From: Pelodera strongyloides
Taxonomy: Eukaryota; Nematoda; Chromadorea; Rhabditida; Rhabditidae
DNA: 64,000 nucleotides
Assembly: GCA_036852015.1 (NCBI GenBank)
Contig: JAANDG010000508.1
Coordinates: forward strand, 43,285 to 107,284
Reading direction: 5' to 3'
The translations under genes were made by a program, and so were the position numbers. Each line of letters begins with the position of its first letter. Positions within the stretch are counted from its first letter, which is position 1. This document shows, in pieces, positions 39,693 through 52,153 of this stretch. The notes beneath the pieces were generated by a model. That model did not search any database. It was not told where the DNA came from and was given only the letters and a program-made list of their open reading frames with translations.

Positions 39693-39885
39693 CAGGTCCG
39701 CCCAAATTATACATATTTATTTAAGAAGAAGAAACGGTGATCTGCTTGGGGTAATTTTTAGACAAAGCACGACATTCAGATTAAATAGAGATTTAGAGTT
39801 GAAATTAAATAATATGAATAATATTTTTTCTTATGTTTACCAATGATTGCACATTCCTAGCTGACGATACCAAAAACGAAACAAC

Positions 39886-40044
39886 GGCCGGTGCTTGAAA
39901 CGTATGGTGGACAACTGCACTTCCATATGTTTTGATGCTAATGCAATAATTAGAATAAAAATCGAGTTGAATTCGAGCTCACTTGAATTCATATGAATGA
40001 AATTCTCCACCATACGTTTCAGTAAGCGGTCGGTATGAGGCTTT
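39886..40044. mobile_element. Diverged family B-like MITE
   Basis: GGCCGGTGCTTGAAACGTAT at the left pairs with ATACGTTTCAGTAAGCGGTC at the right, with GGTGGACAA and TTCTCCACC-like segments inward. The GGCCGG...GAAACGTAT end matches family B copies, but the terminal AAAGCGAAAT is degraded. It lies about 260 bp after the homeobox stop codon. Confidence 0.65.
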
Positions 40045-41137
40045 AGTCCTAACTGTTTCTCTCTTATTGTCAGTTTCCGATAAACATCAAGTAGTTCCAC
40101 ATTGTTTTACACGTTACTGCAATAACTCAGTTATTTTGTGATAGTTTTCATAAAACCCAATTTGACATAATTTATGCTTTATGTTCAATATACCATTATT
40201 GTTTTTCCAATGTGTTCTCTTGAAGTGTGCATTTTTTTCGCATTGAATCTACTGAATTTCGAACTCTGGTCAATATATTTGTGTTGGTAGGTCCACCGTG
40301 AAGCACATGAAACGTGCTTCTATTTTTATTATGTAAAACCAGATTGAATTCAAAGCTGGTGGTCTTTTCTCCTGATTATACACGCAACTATTCGTGTACC
40401 ATGCCAGTTTTCCGCGCATATTCATCCATCATGTATATTCTAACTATGTTCTAATTACGCTATCATGTATTATCATGTATATTCTAATAACGCTAACAAC
40501 TATTCTCAGCAATGTAAAATTACGCAAGACTGTTTCATTTTATTTAGTATGCATATGTGTTTGATTCGCACGTCGATTTTTTGTTGGAAAGCTATTGGTA
40601 ATAAATTTTTATTTACAACTTTAATAACATAAAGGTAGTAAACATAGTAAAAATTTAAATGGAGTGTTTAGAAATACACTGAAGCAAGCAAAGTGCACTA
40701 AAAATGAGTTTTTTTGAAATGTGGTCAACATGAAAACCAACACTTACGAAGAAAAGCGACAATACATATACCAACGAAACCAATATAATAACACGTCCTC
40801 TAAACTTTGCAAAATTAACCAATAACAACGCGTTCGTATTTGTACACATTATTAATGCAGCCACAATACGTAATTTTATATCGTGAAAAAGAGTTTAAAG
40901 TTGAAGTTTTTGGTTCTTTTTTTATAAAGCGCAAAAAGTGAACAATTCTTTATGTATAGTAAAAGGACGTATAGGTTACTGTAGTCATGTTCGACAAAAT
41001 GCAGAAACAGCAAAACTAAACAGATTGATCCCTTTAAAACTCAATATGCTAAAAATTCATAATTTTATAATTTTAAGAAATATAACGTTAAGACAAGCAG
41101 AACCAAAACATGCTGCTTCAGACTTGTTCAAATATTA

Positions 41138-41362
41138 GGGCGCGTTTTTAAGATGGCCGAAAGAAAGAAAAAAATGCGTTTTCGGCCGTTCAGGTTGGCC
41201 GAAAGAAAATTTTTAATACTAAGGGAAAATGATACAGTAATTTTTTTCGGGTTTTGTCTGCGTCTCTTGTTTTTGCATTGTCTTTCAAATGTTTTCTTTT
41301 CGGCCAACCTGAACGGCCGAAAACCTATTTTTTTCTTTCTTTCGGCCATCTTAAACGCGCCC
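41138..41362. mobile_element. Tourist/Harbinger-like MITE with GGGCGCGTTT termini
   Basis: The left GGGCGCGTTTTTAAGATGG pairs with the right CCATCTTAAACGCGCCC, and inner segments TTTTCGGCCGTTCAGGTTGG and CCAACCTGAACGGCCGAAAA are also inverted. Both outer flanks read TTA (ATTA|...|TTAG), compatible with the 3-bp TWA target duplication of PIF/Harbinger elements. It differs from the TTAA-bounded families. The two short ORFs on opposite strands inside it simply reflect the palindrome. Confidence 0.75.
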
Positions 41363-42105
41363 TTAGTAGTGTAGATAGGGTACTTATTGTTAGTAGTCTC
41401 TTCTATAGTGCTAGATATCGTAACTTTGTAGTCTACATGTTGTAGTTTGCTTAGTTAATTACTCTGTGGTACAGTGCCTGCCTCGGGCAATTAGGCAATT
41501 AACCACATTTGCAATTGTCTTAATGGGCGGGTTGTTTTCGCGTCCGTGTTCTGTGCATCTATAAGATGCCAGCCGTTCGAAGAGCCTTACGGGCTCTTCT
41601 CCGACTGGAGGAATAGGCCTTCGGCCGATTGTTTCCCTATTTAAGGGAGTGTTTCCCCATTGTACCCTCTATCATTGTACCCTCTATCATTGGTAGCGAG
41701 CGGTCGTATCGGTACGCCTAGGCCTCGGGGTTTTAGGGCGAAACTCTCTCGCCTGACCGAAATAACCTGAGGTTTGTTCACCGATCCCAATCGTTTTCCA
41801 TACTCATTTTTTTCACTGTTTTCTAATTCTTTATCTCAGTATACGGAACTAGAACCAGGGTTTATGGTGAAGAGTGGCTCTGCACTGAAACGCTCGCATC
41901 AGACTGGACCTCTAGAGAATTCTGTGTCAATTTCATATCAATCTGTTATCACTTCACCGCCACAAAGTCATCAAAAATGGCAACTTCTCCCTCAGAGAGA
42001 AAGGGGGTACCTGTACGTCCAATTTTGCCGATGATGACTCACCGTTTGTCCGTACTGATACCCACCATTTGAAGATCAATATTTACATTTTATCATTTTT
42101 TTTTT
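41363..42105 (+). other. Retroelement-like leader sequence at the satellite edge
   Basis: This stretch is richer in GC than its flanks and holds a TATTTAAGGG box (about 41660), a 16-17-bp tandem duplication of ATTGTACCCTCTATC (about 41677-41710), a hairpin GAAGAGCC..GGCTCTTC (about 41579-41600), and a late ATG frame beginning MATSPSERKGVPVRP that stops within 35 codons. It could be a solo LTR or a truncated retroelement leader with the start of a gag-like frame; no boundaries or target duplication could be fixed. Confidence 0.3.
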
Positions 42106-45100
42106 CGATACACCAAACATGTATGTGGTTTTTCAGATTTTATATATGGGCTTATACCAGGCTACTGAAGGACTGGGAACCTGAAATATAGATTATTTGT
42201 TGTTGAAATACAGTGTTCCTCATCGGTAGACTTCGTAGCTTCATAGTTACAAGCATTATTAAATTTTCCGATACACCACGTACAGAGTTGTACGTGGTTT
42301 TTCAGATTTTACATATGGACTTATACCAGGCTACTGAAAGACTGGGAACATGAAATATAGATTATTTGTTGTTGAAATACAGTGTTCCTCATCGGTAGAC
42401 TTCGTAGCTTCATAGTTACAAGCATTATTAAATTTTCCGATACACCACATACATGATGTATGTGGTTTTTCAGATTTTACATATGGACTTATACCAGGCT
42501 ACTGAAGGACTGGGAACCTGAAATATAGATTATTTGTTGTTGAAATACAGTGTTCCTCATCGGTAGACTTCGTAGCTTCATAGTTACAAGCATTATTAAA
42601 TTTTCCGATACACCACGTACAGAGTTGTACGTGGTTTTTCAGATTTTACATATGGACTTATACCAGGCTACTGAAGGACTGGGAACCTGAAATATAGATT
42701 ATTTGTTGTTGAAATACAGTGTTCCTCATCGGTAGACTTCGTAGCTTCATAGTTACAAGCATTATTAAATTTTCCGATACACCACGTACAGAGTTGTACG
42801 TGGTTTTTCAGATTTTACATATGGACTTATACCAGGCTACTGAAAGACTGGGAACCTGAAATATAGATTATTTGTTGTTGAAATACAGTGTTCCTCATCG
42901 GTAGACTTCGTAGCTTCATAGTTACAAGCATTATTAAATTTTCCGATACACCACGTACAGAGTTGTACGTGGTTTTTCAGATTTTACATATGGACTTATA
43001 CCAGGCTACTGAAAGGACTGGGAACCTGAAATATAGATTATTTGTTGTTGAAATACAGTGTTCCTCATCGGTAGACTTCGTAGCTTCATAGTTACAAGCA
43101 TTATTAAATTTTCCGATACACCACGTACAGAGTTGTACGTGGTTTTTCAGATTTTACATATGGACTTATACCAGGCTACTGAAAGGACTGGGAACCTGAA
43201 ATATAGATTATTTGTTGTTGAAATACAGTGTTCCTCATCGGTAGACTTCGTAGCTTCATAGTTACAAGCATTATTAAATTTTCCGATACACCACATACAT
43301 GATGTACGTGGTTTTTCAGATTTTACATATGGACTTATACCAGGCTACTGAAGGACTGGGAACCTGAAATATAGATTATTTGTTGTTGAAATACAGTGTT
43401 CCTCATCGGTAGACTTCGTAGCTTCATAGTTACAAGCATTATTAAATTTTCCGATACACCACGTACAGAGTTGTACGTGGTTTTTCAGATTTTACATATG
43501 GACTTATACCAGGCTACTGAAGGACTGGGAACCTGAAATATAGATTATTTGTTGTTGAAATACAGTGTTCCTCATCGGTAGACTTCGTAGCTTCATAGTT
43601 ACAAGCATTATTAAATTTTCCGATACACCACGTACAGAGTTGTACGTGGTTTTTCAGATTTTACATATGGACTTATACCAGGCTACTGAAAGGACTGGGA
43701 ACCTGAAATATAGATTATTTGTTGTTGAAATACAGTGTTCCTCATCGGTAGACTTCGTAGCTTCATAGTTACAAGCATTATTAAATTTTCCGATACACCA
43801 CGTACAGAGTTGTACGTGGTTTTTCAGATTTTACATATGGACTTATACCAGGCTACTGAAAGACTGGGAACCTGAAATATAGATTATTTGTTGTTGAAAT
43901 ACAGTGTTCCTCATCGGTAGACTTCGTAGCTTCATAGTTACAAGCATTATTAAATTTTCCGATATACCACGTACAGAGTTGTACGTGGTTTTTCAGATTT
44001 TACATATGGACTTATACCAGGCTACTGAAAGACTGGGAACCTGAAATATAGATTATTTGTTGTTGAAATACAGTGTTCCTCATCGGTAGACTTCGTAGCT
44101 TCATAGTTACAAGCATTATTAAATTTTCCGATACACCACATACATGATGTATGTGGTTTTTCAGATTTTATATATGGACTTATACCAGGCTACTGAAAGG
44201 ACTGGGAACCTGAAATATAGATTATTTGTTGTTGAAATACAGTGTTCCTCATCGGTAGACTTCGTAGCTTCATAGTTACAAGCATTATTAAATTTTCCGA
44301 TACACCACGTACAGAGTTGTACGTGGTTTTTCAGATTTTACATATGGACTTATACCAGGCTACTGAAAGACTGGGAACCTGAAATATAGATTATTTGTTG
44401 TTGAAATACAGTGTTCCTCATCGGTAGACTTCGTAGCTTCATAGTTACAAGCATTATTAAATTTTCCGATACACCACGTACAGAGTTGTACGTGGTTTTT
44501 CAGATTTTACATATGGACTTATACCAGGCTACTGAAAGACTGGGAACCTGAAATATAGATTATTTGTTGTTGAAATACAGTGTTCCTCATCGGTAGACTT
44601 CGTAGCTTCATAGTTACAAGCATTATTAAATTTTCCGATACACCACGTACAGAGTTGTACGTGGTTTTTCAGATTTTATATATGGACTTATACCAGGCTA
44701 CTGAAGGACTGGGAACCTGAAATATAGATTATTTGTTGTTGAAATACAGTGTTCCTCATCGGTAGACTTCGTAGCTTCATAGTTACAAGCATTATTAAAT
44801 TTTCCGATACACCACGTACAGAGTTGTACGTGGTTTTTCAGATTTTACATATGGACTTATACCAGGCTACTGAAAGACTGGGAACCTGAAATATAGATTA
44901 TTTGTTGTTGAAATACAGTGTTCCTCATCGGTAGACTTCGTAGCTTCATAGTTACAAGCATTATTAAATTTTCCGATATACCACGTACAGAGTTGTACGT
45001 GGTTTTTCAGATTTTACATATGGACTTATACCAGGCTACTGAAAGACTGGGAACCTGAAATATAGATTATTTGTTGTTGAAATACAGTGTTCCTCATCGG

Positions 45101-46725
45101 TAGACTTCGTAGCTTCATAGTTACAAGCATTATTAAATTTTCCGATACACCACGTACAGAGTTGTACGTGGTTTTTCAGATTTTACATATGGACTTATAC
45201 CAGGCTACTGAAAGACTGGGAACCTGAAATATAGATTATTTGTTGTTGAAATACAGTGTTCCTCATCGGTAGACTTCGTAGCTTCATAGTTACAAGCATT
45301 ATTAAATTTTCCGATACACCACGTACAGAGTTGTACGTGGTTTTTCAGATTTTACATATGGACTTATACCAGGCTACTGAAAGGACTGGGAACCTGAAAT
45401 ATAGATTATTTGTTGTTGAAATACAGTGTTCCTCATCGGTAGACTTCGTAGCTTCATAGTTACAAGCATTATTAAATTTTCCGATACACCACATACATGA
45501 TGTATGTGGTTTTTCAGATTTTATATATGGACTTATACCAGGCTACTGAAGGACTGGGAACCTGAAATATAGATTATTTGTTGTTGAAATACAGTGTTCC
45601 TCATCGGTAGACTTCGTAGCTTCATAGTTACAAGCATTATTAAATTTTCCGATATACCACGTACAGAGTTGTACGTGGTTTTTCAGATTTTACATATGGA
45701 CTTATACCAGGCTACTGAAAGACTGGGAACCTGAAATATAGATTATTTGTTGTTGAAATACAGTGTTCCTCATCGGTAGACTTCGTAGCTTCATAGTTAC
45801 AAGCATTATTAAATTTTCCGATATACCACGTACAGAGTTGTACGTGGTTTTTCAGATTTTACATATGGACTTATACCAGGCTACTGAAAGACTGGGAACA
45901 TGAAATATAGATTATTTGTTGTTGAAATACAGTGTTCCTCATCGGTAGACTTCGTAGCTTCATAGTTACAAGCATTATTAAATTTTCCGATATACACCAC
46001 GTACAGAGTTGTACGTGGTTTTTCAGATTTTACATATGGACTTATACCAGGCTACTGAAAGACTGGGAACCTGAAATATAGATTATTTGTTGTTGAAATA
46101 CAGTGTTCCTCATCGGTAGACTTCGTAGCTTCATAGTTACAAGCAAGCATTATTAAATTTTCCGATATACCACGTACAGAGTTGTACGTGGTTTTTCAGA
46201 TTTTACATATGGACTTATACCAGGCTACTGAAAGACTGGGAACCTGAAATATAGATTATTTGTTGTTGAAATACAGTGTTCCTCATCGGTAGACTTCGTA
46301 GCTTCATAGTTACAAGCATTATTAAATTTTCCGATATACCACGTACAGAGTTGTACGTGGTTTTTCAGATTTTACATATGGACTTATACCAGGCTACTGA
46401 AAGACTGGGAACCTGAAATATAGATTATTTGTTGTTGAAATACAGTGTTCCTCATCGGTAGACTTCGTAGCTTCATAGTTACAAGCATTATTAAATTTTC
46501 CGATATACCACGTACAGAGTTGTACGTGGTTTTTCAGATTTTACATATGGACTTATACCAGGCTACTGAAAGACTGGGAACATGAAATATAGATTATTTG
46601 TTGTTGAAATACAGTGTTCCTCATCGGTAGACTTCGTAGCTTCATAGTTACAAGCATTATTAAATTTTCCGATATACCACGTACAGAGTTGTACGTTGTT
46701 TTTCAGATTTTACATATGGACTTAT
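42106..46725 (+). repeat. 169-170-bp satellite array, plus orientation (about 27 units)
   Basis: Head-to-tail units contain CCAGGCTACTGAAAGACTGG, TAGATTATTTGTTGTTG, TCATCGGTAGACTTCGTAGC, TACAAGCATTATTAAATTTT and the hairpin CCACGTACAGAGTTGTACG followed by TGGTTTTTCAG. Units are over 95 percent alike by eye; the length alternates by one base depending on GAAAGACTGG or GAAAGGACTGG. The first unit is diverged (CCAAACATGTATGTGG), as expected at an array edge. The 67-codon open frames that recur in it begin with GTG, not ATG, and run across unit borders, so they are not genes. Confidence 0.97.
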
Positions 46726-46931
46726 TGTAATAAATTACTAATAAAAATAGTAATTTTTATTTTAATAATTTATTATTATTAATTTTACGTTTTATATGAC
46801 AAATAACTTATTCTATGGAGAAACTAATAATGGTTGTTTTAGTTAATATATGCAGAATAATAATGATTTCGCCGTCTGTACACCAACTTAATTGAAAAAA
46901 GAAATAGGACAGCGACATAACATCAAAGGAC

Positions 46932-46938
46932 TATAAAA
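46932..46938 (+). promoter_or_regulatory. TATA box in LTR-like copy 1
   Basis: TATAAAA within GGACTATAAAAGCTC, about 28 bases upstream of the point (near 46960) where LTR copies 2, 3 and 5 lose homology. The same box is in all five copies. It is the likely promoter of the element. Confidence 0.6.
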
Positions 46939-46990
46939 GCTCTTTTAAAATAATATTTCATGTGGGTTAATAAACTTCTTTTGGATAATA

Positions 46991-47007
46991 TGGCGACCGC
47001 CCGGACC
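46991..47007 (+). other. Putative primer-binding site of the LTR element
   Basis: TGGCGACCGCCCGGACC begins with TGG, complementary to a tRNA CCA end, and resembles the TGGCGACC-type sites seen after 5' LTRs of many retroelements. It recurs after LTR copy 4 (about 49245). The matching tRNA was not identified. Confidence 0.5.
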
Positions 47008-47297
47008 TGACCTACAATCTTCTGCTGCTATTTTTTCATGCTGTTTTTTTTCTCTGTATTTTTCCCAGGCCACTTTTCCCCCTCATCATGTATGCATCAG
47101 CCCTCCAATATTCTTGATCTTCTTTCCATTGTACTAATATTCCTTCGGATTCGGACGACAAGAACACCCGGAAGCACACGGACACAACAAACTACTTGCT
47201 AGTTCCAACGGATAGACATGCCGAGATACGTACGTTTTCGCTCCATATTCTTCATTGGCCCTATACTACTTCGAATACGTTACTATTGTTGTACTAC

Positions 47298-47690
47298 CGT
47301 CAAGCCCTACAGCGGCAGATGTAGTATTGCCCACACTGATCATTATTAAAAGAAATCGGGCTGCGACACTACTTGGCATAAGTTCCTTTTCCGGTACACA
47401 GTTACCCTCGAGCCCTGCAGAGGCTATCATATTGTGTATTGCCACTGCGGCACTAAATTCATTATTGGAGACAAATTTCTTTCGGCACTACGCTACATTG
47501 CATACGTTGATTGCACGCTTCGAGCCCTACAGCTATTGTGAGACACATTTATTTCGGTACTACGCTACGTTGCATAAGTTGATTGCACACTTCGATTCGA
47601 GCCCTACAGCGGCTATATATATTACTCATTGGGCGTCACATTTTATGGTCATTGTTGTTTTTCGAGCCCCACAGCGGCTACCGCATCCGG
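47298..47690 (+). repeat. Imperfect internal repeats in the LTR element
   Basis: Variants of TTCGAGCCCTACAGCGGCTA occur about five times (near 47299, 47408, 47520, 47598 and 47665), and a 36-base segment with ACTACGCTAC and GTTGATTGCAC occurs twice (near 47487 and 47556). The same pattern is present in the second full internal copy 2254 bp downstream. It explains the SSPTAA- and HYATLH-type repeats in the open frame. Confidence 0.7.
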
Positions 47691-50662
47691 CACCTTGTTC
47701 ATCTACTGCTCCCGTCGTCACGTCCATGTCGCCGTCGCTACGACCAAAACGACCGGTCTACTATATTGCATTCTGAAGCTATCTTTTCGCCCCCATATGC
47801 TCCCTATATCTATCCTACACGCTGAATTCTCTTTTTGTATATTCTCATTAGTACGAAAAAAAAAAAAAAAGAACAAAATTAGAACACCATTTTTTTTAAT
47901 AACATACAGTAACTATTGTTACGATAGAGAATCCTATTTGTGTTTTCTTCGTCGTAATTTTCGACCTTGTTTTTTTTTTGGGGAGAGGGTATTGGTAATA
48001 ATTTGATCCACATTGTTTTTTTACTGATTATTTTTGTACTAATTTTAATAATACATTTTTGTTAGTTTTTTGGATTAGATTAACTATTGTTGTTATTTCT
48101 TCTTCTAGGCAGATTGTGAGAGACCTACGCCTACGAAACATTTAACATCTTTATTTTCCTTGTTTTGGGGAGTGTAATAAATTACTAATAAAAATAGTAA
48201 TTTTTATTTTAATAATTTATTATTATTAATTTTACGTTTTATATGACAAATAACTTATTCTATGGAGAAACTAATAATGGTTGTTTTAGTTAATATATGC
48301 AGAATAATAATGATTTCGCCGTCTGTACACCAACTTAATTGAAAAAAGAAATAGGACAGCGACATAACATCAAAGGACTATAAAAGCTCTTTTAAAATAA
48401 TATTTACTGATTATTTTTGTACTAATTTTAATAATACATTTTTGTTAGTTTTTTGGATTAGATTAACTATTGTTGTTATTTCTTCTTCTAGGCAGATTGT
48501 GAGAGACCTACGCCTACGAAACATTTAACATCTTTATTTTCCTTGTTTTGGGGAGTGTAATAAATTACTAATAAAAATAGTAATTTTTATTTTAATAATT
48601 TATTATTATTAATTTTACGTTTTATATGACAAATAACTTATTCTATGGAGAAACTAATAATGGTTGTTTTAGTTAATATATGCAGAATAATAATGATTTC
48701 GCCGTCTGTACACCAACTTAATTGAAAAAAGAAATAGGACAGCGACATAACATCAAAGGACTATAAAAGCTCTTTTAAAATAATATTTCATAGGGTATTG
48801 GTAATAATTTGATCCACATTGTTTTTTTTACTGATTATTTTTGTACTAATTTTAATAATACATTTTTGTTAGTTTTTTGGATTAGATTAACTATTGTTGT
48901 TATTTCTTCTTCTAGGCAGATTGTGAGAGACCTACGCCTACGAAACATTTAACATCTTTATTTTCCTTGTTTTGGGGAGTGTAATAAATTACTAATAAAA
49001 ATAGTAATTTTTATTTTAATAAGTTATTATTATTAATTTTACGTTTTATATGACAAATAACTTATTCTATGGAGAAACTAATAATGGTTGTTTTAGTTAA
49101 TATATGCAGAATAATAATGATTTCGCCGTCTGTACACCAACTTAATTGAAAAAAGAAATAGGACAGCGACATAACATCAAAGGACTATAAAAGCTCTTTT
49201 AAAATAATATTTCATGTGGGTTAATAAACTTCTTTTGGATAATATGGCGACCGCCCGGACCTGACCTACAATCTTCTGCTGCTATTTTTTCATGCTGTTT
49301 TTTTTCTCTGTATTTTTCCCAGGCCACTTTTCCCCCTCATCATGTATGCATCAGCCCTCCAATATTCTTGATCTTCTTTCCATTGTACTAATATTCCTTC
49401 GGATTCGGACGACAAGAACACCCGGAAGCACACGGACACAACAAACTACTTGCTAGTTCCAACGGATAGACATGCCGAGATACGTACGTTTTCGCTCCAT
49501 ATTCTTCATTGGCCCTATACTACTTCGAATACGTTACTATTGTTGTACTACCGTCAAGCCCTACAGCGGCAGATATAGTATTGCCCACACTGATCATTAT
49601 TAAAAGAAATCGGGCTGCGACACTACTTGGCATAAGTTCCTTTTCCGGTACACAGTTACCCTCGAGCCCTGCAGAGGCTATCATATTGTGTATTGCCACT
49701 GCGGCACTAAATTCATTATTGGAGACAAATTTCTTTCGGCACTACGCTACATTGCATACGTTGATTGCACGCTTCGAGCCCTACAGCTATTGTGAGACAC
49801 ATTTATTTCGGTACTACGCTACGTTGCATAAGTTGATTGCACACTTCGATTCGAGCCCTACAGCGGCTATATATATTACTCATTGGGCGTCACATTTTAT
49901 GGTCATTGTTGTTTTTCGAGCCCCACAGCGGCTACCGCATCCGGCACCTTGTTCATCTACTGCTCCCGTCGTCACGTCCATGTCGCCGTCGCTACGACCA
50001 AAACGACCGGTCTACTATATTGCATTCTGAAGCTATCTTTTCGCCCCCATATGCTCCCTATATCTATCCTACACGCTGAATTCTCTTTTTGTATATTCTC
50101 ATTAGTACGAAAAAAAAAAGAACAAAATTAGAACACCATTTTTTTTAATAACATACAGTAACTATTGTTACGATAGAGAATCCTATTTGTGTTTTCTTCG
50201 TCGTAATTTTCGACCTTGTTTTTTTTTTTGGGGAGAGGGTATTGGTAATAATTTGATCCACATTGTTTTTTTTACTGATTATTTTTGTACTAATTTTAAT
50301 AATACATTTTTGTTAGTTTTTTGGATTAGATTAACTATTGTTGTTATTTCTTCTTCTAGGCAGATTGTGAGAGACCTACGCCTACGAAACATTTAACATC
50401 TTTATTTTCCTTGTTTTGGGGAGTGTAATAAATTACTAATAAAAATAGTAATTTTTATTTTAATAAGTTATTATTATTAATTTTACGTTTTATATGACAA
50501 ATAACTTATTCTATGGAGAAACTAATAATGGTTGTTTTAGTTAATATATGCAGAATAATAATGATTTCGCCGTCTGTACACCAACTTAATTGAAAAAAGA
50601 AATAGGACAGCGACATAACATCAAAGGACTATAAAAGCTCTTTTAAAATAATATTTCATGTG

Positions 50663-52131
50663 CCAGGATACTGAAAGACTGGGAACCTGAAATATAGATT
50701 ATTTGTTGTTGAAATACAGTGTTCCTCATCGGTAGACTTCGTAGCTTCATAGTTACAAGCATTATTAAATTTTCCGATATACCACGTACAGAGTTGTACG
50801 TGGTTTTTCAGATTTTACATATGGACTTATACCAGGCTACTGAAAGACTGGGAACCTGAAATATAGATTATTTGTTGTTGAAATACAGTGTTCCTCATCG
50901 GTAGACTTCGTAGCTTCATAGTTACAAGCATTATTAAATTTTCCGATACACCACATACATGATGTATGTGGTTTTTCAGATTTTATATATGGACTTATAC
51001 CAGGCTACTGAAGGACTGGGAACCTGAAATATAGATTATTTGTTGTTGAAATACAGTGTTCCTCATCGGTAGACTTCGTAGCTTCATAGTTACAAGCTTT
51101 ATTAAATTTTCCGATATACCACGTACAGAGTTGTACGTGGTTTTTCAGATTTTACATATGGACTTATACCAGGCTACTGAAAGACTGGGAACCTGAAATA
51201 TAGATTATTTGTTGTTGAAATACAGTGTTCCTCATCGGTAGACTTCGTAGCTTCATAGTTACAAGCATTATTAAATTTTCCGATATACCACGTACAGAGT
51301 TGTACGTGATTTTTCAGATTTTACATATGGACTTATACCAGGCTACTGAAAGACTGGGAACCTGAAATATAGATTATTTGTTGTTGAAATACAGTGTTCC
51401 TCATCGGTAGACTTCGTAGCTTCATAGTTACAAGCATTATTAAATTTTCCGATATACCACGTACAGAGTTGCACGTGGTTTTTCTTTTTTTTACATATCG
51501 ACTTATACCAGGCTACTGAAAGACTGGGAACATGAAATATAGATTATTTGTTGTTGAAATACAGTGTTCCTCATCGGTAGACTTCGTAGCTTCATAGTTA
51601 CAAGCATTATTAAATTTTCCGATATACCACGTACAGAGTTGTACGTGGTTTTTCAGATTTTACATATGGACTTATACCAGGCTACTGAAAGACTGGGAAC
51701 CTGAAATATAGATTATTTGTTGTTGAAATACAGTGTTCCTCATCGGTAGACTTCGTAGCTTCATAGTTACAAGCATTATTAAATTTTCCGATATACCACG
51801 TACAGAGTTGTACGTGGTTTTTCAGATTTTACATATGGACTTATACCAGGCTACTGAAGGACTGGGAACCTGAAATATAGATTATTTGTTGTTGAAATAC
51901 AGTGTTCCTCATCGGTAGACTTCGTAGCTTCATAGTTACAAGCATTATTAAATTTTCCGATATACCACGTACAGAGTTGTACGTGGTTTTTCAGATTTTA
52001 CATATGGACTTATACCAGGCTACTGAAAGACTGGGAACCTGAAATATAGATTATTTGTTGTTGAAATACAGTGTTCCTCATCGGTAGACTTCGTAGCTTC
52101 ATAGTTACAAGCATTATTAAATTTTCCGATA
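50663..52131 (+). repeat. Satellite array, plus orientation, continued (about 9 units)
   Basis: The same 169-bp unit resumes right after the LTR block with CCAGGATACTG, in the same orientation as before the insertion. One unit has a damaged stretch (TTTTTCTTTTTTTTACATATCG near 51480). It ends at ...TTTTCCGATA next to the inversion spacer. Confidence 0.95.
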
Positions 52132-52153
52132 TTACCACCTGGGTTCTAAAAAC
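52132..52153. other. 22-bp unique spacer at satellite inversion point
   Basis: The spacer includes ACCACCTGGGTTCTAAAAAC. On its left the satellite ends TTTTCCGATA, and on its right the reverse complement begins TATCGGAAAA, so both arms break at the same unit position, just before the hairpin. The arms form a very long palindrome around it. Confidence 0.9.

Larger units (their letters stand above)
46726..50658 (+). mobile_element. Tandem block of a non-autonomous LTR (TRIM-like) element
   Basis: Five LTR-like copies begin TGTAATAAATTACTAATA: 46726-46960, 48173-48405, 48556-48790, 48980-49214 and 50424-50658, each about 235 bp. Two full internal regions (46961-48172, 49215-50423) and two partial ones (48406-48555, 48791-48979) separate them. 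Each later copy is preceded by a polypurine tract (TTTTGGGGAG). After copies 1 and 4 the sequence continues TGTGGGTTAATAAACTTC to TGGCGACCGCCCGGACC, which looks like a polyadenylation signal and a primer-binding site. So the true LTR may be about 265 bp (46726-46990), with the other copies truncated. The internal region encodes no reverse transcriptase, integrase or gag; its 173-codon open frame starts at TTG and spans imperfect DNA repeats. Satellite of the same orientation flanks both sides. Confidence 0.85.

Noticed and set aside
47255..47776. 173-codon open frame in the LTR element, duplicated at 49509-50030
   Set aside because: It starts at TTG without an ATG and is made of imperfect DNA repeats. 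It has no gag, protease or other retroelement motif. It is more likely non-coding internal sequence.
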